Source: Planctomycetaceae bacterium (GTDB lineage Bacteria > Planctomycetota > Phycisphaerae > Phycisphaerales > SM1A02). Taken from it: a DNA stretch of 64,000 nt. The translations under genes were made by a program, and so were the position numbers. The notes beneath the pieces are model-generated. The model saw nothing but the letters and a program-made list of their open reading frames with translations. It had not been told where the DNA came from and made no database searches. Below are positions 60,946 to 64,000 of this stretch, one piece after another; the first letter of the stretch is position 1, and every line of letters begins with the position of its first letter. The stretch is from assembly GCA_027490145.1 (NCBI GenBank), contig JAIXYQ010000015.1:186001-250000 (forward strand), written 5' to 3'.

Positions 60946-62688
60946 TCACTCGGGGCAGTTGCCCCAGCCGGCGAGCAGGACGCCGAGGTCGGCGCCGTCG
61001 GTGTCGCCGTTGCCGTCGATGTCGCCACCGTTGGTGCCCCAGGCAGCCAGGAGGCCACCAAGGTCAGCACCACCGACCACGCCGTCACCGTTGAGGTCGG
61101 CGGGGCACGGAGCGGCGACCACGCAGCCGCCCGGAGGAGCCACGTTGATGCCGTACGCATCAACCGCGGTCCAGCCGCAGAGCCAGTTGCCGGTGGAGCT
61201 GAACGCGCCACGGAACTGGGCCTGCTCGAAGAACCCATCGTTCGGCGCGGTGCCGACGCTGGTGACGGCCGCGCCTGCGGCGCGGGGGTCGATGCTGGTC
61301 ACCGGGCGGATGATCAGCGAACCGTTGGGGTTCACTGCCGCGCCCTTGGTGATCGCCACGATCGGCATCGCGGTCGGATTCGCGGCGCTCGTACCCGCGT
61401 TGACGTTGTTGCCGCTCGTGAAGACGCCGTAGGTGTTCGCTTCGGTGTAGGCCGAGGCGTTCAGGTTGTTGTAGAAGACGCAGTCGCGCACATCGATGAG
61501 GTTGCCGTCGACCTGCGCCTGGTAGGCCGACGCGGGGTTCGCAAAGGCGTTGACCGTGGAGTAGGTGTTGTACGGGGTGGTCCAACGGGCCGCGTAGCTG
61601 AGCGTGCCGTTGTGGCCGTAGCCCGTCTGGCCGCCGGTGGCTTCGCCGTCGGTGTTGATGTTGCGGATGACCTGCTCACCCACGTCCATGAAGATGCTGT
61701 TGCGCACCTGGAGGTTGGCGTTGTCCCGGAACTCGACGGCGGTGTCGCCGCCGGTCGAGCCGGTCTGGCCGATGCAGGTCAGGTTGTAGACCACGCCCGT
61801 CGTGACCGGCTGCGCGTCCGACTTCTCGGCGCCGTCGATCTCGAGGATGTTGTCGCCGGTGCCCGAGCCCTGGGAAGCGTTGCCTGAGTAGCCCTGCACG
61901 ATGAGGCCGAACTGGGCCTTGCCGCGCCAGCCCTGGTCGATGTCGAGGCTGTCGTCACCGATGTTCCAGATGCTGAAGTACTGCACGTTGACGGTGCCGC
62001 CCCAGATTTCGATGCCGTCGTCGACGTTGTTGTAGATCTCGATGTGGTCGATGACGGTTTCCTTGCCGATGCCGCCCAGCGACAGGCCGTTGAGCTCGTT
62101 GCCAAGGCCGATCACCTTGCCGCCGTAGCGGAGGCTGACGTAGGAGAAGGTGCCGCTCGAGTCGAGGTCGTCACCGCCGCCGTAGATCACGTTCGGGTCG
62201 GTGGACGACGAGCCCGTCAGGCCTTCCATCTGGGCGAAGTTCGCCGCGCTGGGGGCTGCGGTGTTGGTCGACGCGGCGCCGTTGCCGTACTTGCCGACGT
62301 AGGCGCGGCCCATGACCGTCAGGTTGCCCCACTCGTTCATCGCCACGCGGGCGGTACCGGTCTTGGGGTTGCCGGCCGTCCAGGTGGCGACGTCGGCCTT
62401 CGACGTGAAGATGATCGGCAGGTCGTTGGTGCCGTTGGCGACGATGCGGGCGCCGCGGCAGATCGCGAGCGAACCACCGAGGTTGGTGGTGCTGGCGATC
62501 ACGGTGCCGGGCTGAATGGTCAGCGTGGCGCCGGGCAGCACGTAGATCTGGGTCTGGAGGTTGTAGGTGTTGTCAGCGGTCCAGGTGGTCGAGGTCGAAA
62601 TGTTCTGGCTGACCAGGACTTCGGCCGCGCTGGCGGCGCCGGCCACGAGCATGGTCGCGGCGAGGCACGAGGCGTTCATGAGCTTCAT
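60946..62688 (-). CDS. Secreted beta-helix-like protein with C-terminal dockerin-like tag
   Basis: A 580-aa exported protein. The signal peptide (MNASCLAATMLVAGAASAAE) is followed by TLTIQPGTVIASTTNLGGSL and many short repeats of the right-handed beta-helix kind (GNLTVMGRAYVGKYG, DHIEIYNNVDDGIEIWGGTV, YNLTCIGQTGS). The protein ends in two dockerin-like Ca sites, DLNGDGVVGGADLGGLLAAW and DIDGNGDTDGADLGVLLAGW. The start at 62688 has AAGG 8-11 bases upstream; the longer frame to 62934 is not family-like. It sits just upstream of the TonB operon on the same strand and may bind the substrate handled by the receptor (inference). Confidence 0.75.
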   Translation of the reverse strand: MKLMNASCLAATMLVAGAASAAEVLVSQNISTSTTWTADNTYNLQTQIYVLPGATLTIQPGTVIASTTNLGGSLAICRGARIVANGTNDLPIIFTSKADVATWTAGNPKTGTARVAMNEWGNLTVMGRAYVGKYGNGAASTNTAAPSAANFAQMEGLTGSSSTDPNVIYGGGDDLDSSGTFSYVSLRYGGKVIGLGNELNGLSLGGIGKETVIDHIEIYNNVDDGIEIWGGTVNVQYFSIWNIGDDSLDIDQGWRGKAQFGLIVQGYSGNASQGSGTGDNILEIDGAEKSDAQPVTTGVVYNLTCIGQTGSTGGDTAVEFRDNANLQVRNSIFMDVGEQVIRNINTDGEATGGQTGYGHNGTLSYAARWTTPYNTYSTVNAFANPASAYQAQVDGNLIDVRDCVFYNNLNASAYTEANTYGVFTSGNNVNAGTSAANPTAMPIVAITKGAAVNPNGSLIIRPVTSIDPRAAGAAVTSVGTAPNDGFFEQAQFRGAFSSTGNWLCGWTAVDAYGINVAPPGGCVVAAPCPADLNGDGVVGGADLGGLLAAWGTNGGDIDGNGDTDGADLGVLLAGWGNCPE

Positions 62689-63027
62689 GTCAGAGACCTT
62701 TCTTGGGGTTGGAAAAACGAAACGAGTGCGTCGATGGTGAACTACGAAGGGGAAATGCCTTGGCCCCTTCGGGACCGAGGCGACGACTCGGGCTTGGTTC
62801 CTGCCTAGACCAGGTTCCTCGGCGCCCGCACCGAGGAGCAGAAAACTAAGTCGTGCGCGTGTTAAGTCGAGTGAGCGAGTCGTTAGGAATCCGTGTGGAT
62901 GCCGGGGGCCACACCTGCCGCCACAAGCGACCACCGGGCCGATGAGCGATCAACACCGCGCCTTCGCGTTTTCTGAACGCTTCCTTCACAATGCGATCGC
63001 GCGGGTGGGGTAATCCTCCCCACCTCG
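62689..63027. other. Intergenic region with divergent promoters
   Basis: No gene is supported in these 339 bases, which separate the divergent beta-helix and outer-membrane-protein genes. It contains CTTAAC (62866-62861) and CCTAAC (62887-62882) on the minus strand, 21 bases apart, similar to the hexamers in the 60884-60920 array. Otherwise I see no clear promoter boxes. Confidence 0.4.
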
Positions 63028-64000
63028 ATGACGAATCCTTGGTTCATCCTGCTGGCCTTCATTGCCGTCAACGCGCCGGCGATGGTCGCGCTGGCGCAGG
63101 ATCCGGCACCGGCGCCCATCGTGCCGCCTCCGCCGCTCACGCCATTGCCCGCGGGGAGCGGGGTTGAACCGCTTCCGCCGGATGCCGAGCCACCTGTTCC
63201 GGAAGCGCCTCCGAAGCCGACGAAGGGCAAGCCCGCTCCGCCGCCACCCGTGATCCGCCCGCCCGGCGAGGAGGGCAAGGCCAGCACCCCGCTGCCGCCC
63301 AAGGCGATTGAAGTTCCGCCAGCCGTGCAGCGTGAGGGTGATCGGCCGAGTCGGGTGTACCTGCAGACCGGGGCGGGTGTTTCGATCATTCCTGACCTGA
63401 CGCTCAAGGGATTCCCGCCGACTGACTTCGGAGCCATCAGCGAGATCGGCTTTTCTTCGGGCTCGCTCGCAACGGATGTGGGGGTCGCGTGGTCGTTGCT
63501 GGTGGGGTTCCGCCTCTCGGAGCGCGTGGCGATCGAAGTGGAGTCGGGCTACACGACCAACAACATCAGCGGGTTCTCTGGATCGACCGCTGAACTGGCC
63601 GGATCACCTCCCACCCAGGTCCCGGGCACATTCCTATCGACCCAGGACGGCACGCTGTCGATGATCCCGATCTTCTGCAACGTCTCGTGGGAGCTGCCCC
63701 TGCTCGAGAGGCGCCCGGGCCGCGACGAAAGCGGTTTGTCGCTGCGCCTCGCTGGAGGCTTCGGGGCGACCCAACTCGATCTGACCATGCAGAGGCTCTT
63801 GGTCGTGTCCACAGCGCCGGTCGATGGCCAGACCTTCGGGATTGACGGTACGAGCTGGCAGATCGCCGGGCAGTTCCGGGCCGATTTGCTCTGGAACCTC
63901 TCCTCAAACGTCGACCTCGGGGTGTCTTGGCGCCTCATGTACATGGGTGCGCCGACGTTCGATGGGATCACCTTTGCGGACAGTGCTGACTTCGAGTCTG
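63028..64000 (+). CDS. Outer-membrane beta-barrel-like protein (partial, runs off the window)
   Basis: The first 324 codons of a gene that continues past the right edge. A signal peptide (MTNPWFILLAFIAVNAPAMV, then ALAQ) is followed by a Pro-rich linker (about residues 26-110, PAPAPIVPPPPLTPLP and similar) and then alternating beta strands (VYLQTGAGVSIIPDLTLKG, ERVAIEVESGYTTNNISGF, LSMIPIFCNVSWELPL, LRLAGGFGATQLDL, ADLLWNLSSNVDLGVSWRL). This fits an OmpA/OprF-type or general outer-membrane beta-barrel. Nothing in the visible part fixes the ligand. It is divergent from the beta-helix gene. Confidence 0.7.
   Translation, partial: MTNPWFILLAFIAVNAPAMVALAQDPAPAPIVPPPPLTPLPAGSGVEPLPPDAEPPVPEAPPKPTKGKPAPPPPVIRPPGEEGKASTPLPPKAIEVPPAVQREGDRPSRVYLQTGAGVSIIPDLTLKGFPPTDFGAISEIGFSSGSLATDVGVAWSLLVGFRLSERVAIEVESGYTTNNISGFSGSTAELAGSPPTQVPGTFLSTQDGTLSMIPIFCNVSWELPLLERRPGRDESGLSLRLAGGFGATQLDLTMQRLLVVSTAPVDGQTFGIDGTSWQIAGQFRADLLWNLSSNVDLGVSWRLMYMGAPTFDGITFADSADFES

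Overview
The window is high-GC bacterial DNA that reads as a planctomycete, most probably of the Phycisphaerae (inference, no 16S is present). The main reasons are the paired DUF1592-type cytochrome-like protein and DUF1552 Tat protein near 34-39 kb, two secreted proteins ending in dockerin-like D-x-N/T-x-D-G...GADLG tags, a prepilin-like protein with a YDGHVW C-terminal motif, and a large zinc-ribbon membrane protein of planctomycete style. No rRNA, tRNA or CRISPR array was seen.

Layout. 0-9.5 kb is ordinary chromosome: an old-yellow-enzyme reductase, a transglutaminase/alpha-beta-hydrolase fusion, an acyl-CoA dehydrogenase, a pair of terminator-like hairpins, a secreted FG-GAP-like protein with a dockerin-like tag, a prepilin-like protein and a CoxG-like protein. 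9.7-16.6 kb is a surface-glycan module: PglF-, PglE-, PglD- and PglC-like proteins (the four steps to undecaprenyl-linked di-N-acetylbacillosamine), an O-antigen ligase/polymerase-like protein and a glycosyltransferase. The PglC-like gene lacks its N-terminal membrane helix and lies at a composition boundary. 16.7-34 kb is a less GC-biased polysaccharide island with a Wzy-like protein, gene fragments, a complete IS3-family element, several glycosyltransferases, a methyltransferase, a Wzx flippase, a seven-gene CDP-sugar operon whose genes overlap by 4 bp throughout, a WbuB-like glycosyltransferase, a chimeric remnant (IS3 transposase joined to a UDP-GlcNAc 2-epimerase tail) and a broken Fic gene.

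34.4-49.6 kb returns to core-like genes: DUF1592 and DUF1552 proteins separated by an orphan TacA-like antitoxin, a zinc-ribbon membrane protein, a MuiA/DUF4139 protein, an AhpD-like protein, a lipoprotein, a STAS protein coupled to a Na/Pi cotransporter, monomeric isocitrate dehydrogenase and a sulfotransferase. 50.4-60.8 kb is one long minus-strand operon for TonB-dependent uptake: lipoprotein, TonB-dependent receptor, DUF3450, TtpC-like ExbB, ExbB, two ExbD, TonB, TPR protein. A Pho-box-like array of CTTAAC repeats lies upstream. 60.9-62.7 kb encodes a secreted beta-helix-like protein with a dockerin-like tag, and the window ends inside an outer-membrane-protein-like gene.

How the genes work together: the 9.7-33 kb region would make activated sugars (bacillosamine and a CDP-linked 6-deoxy, probably C-methylated, hexose), start the glycan on a lipid carrier, extend it, flip it and polymerise it. 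The 50-60 kb operon would energise outer-membrane import of an unidentified ligand.
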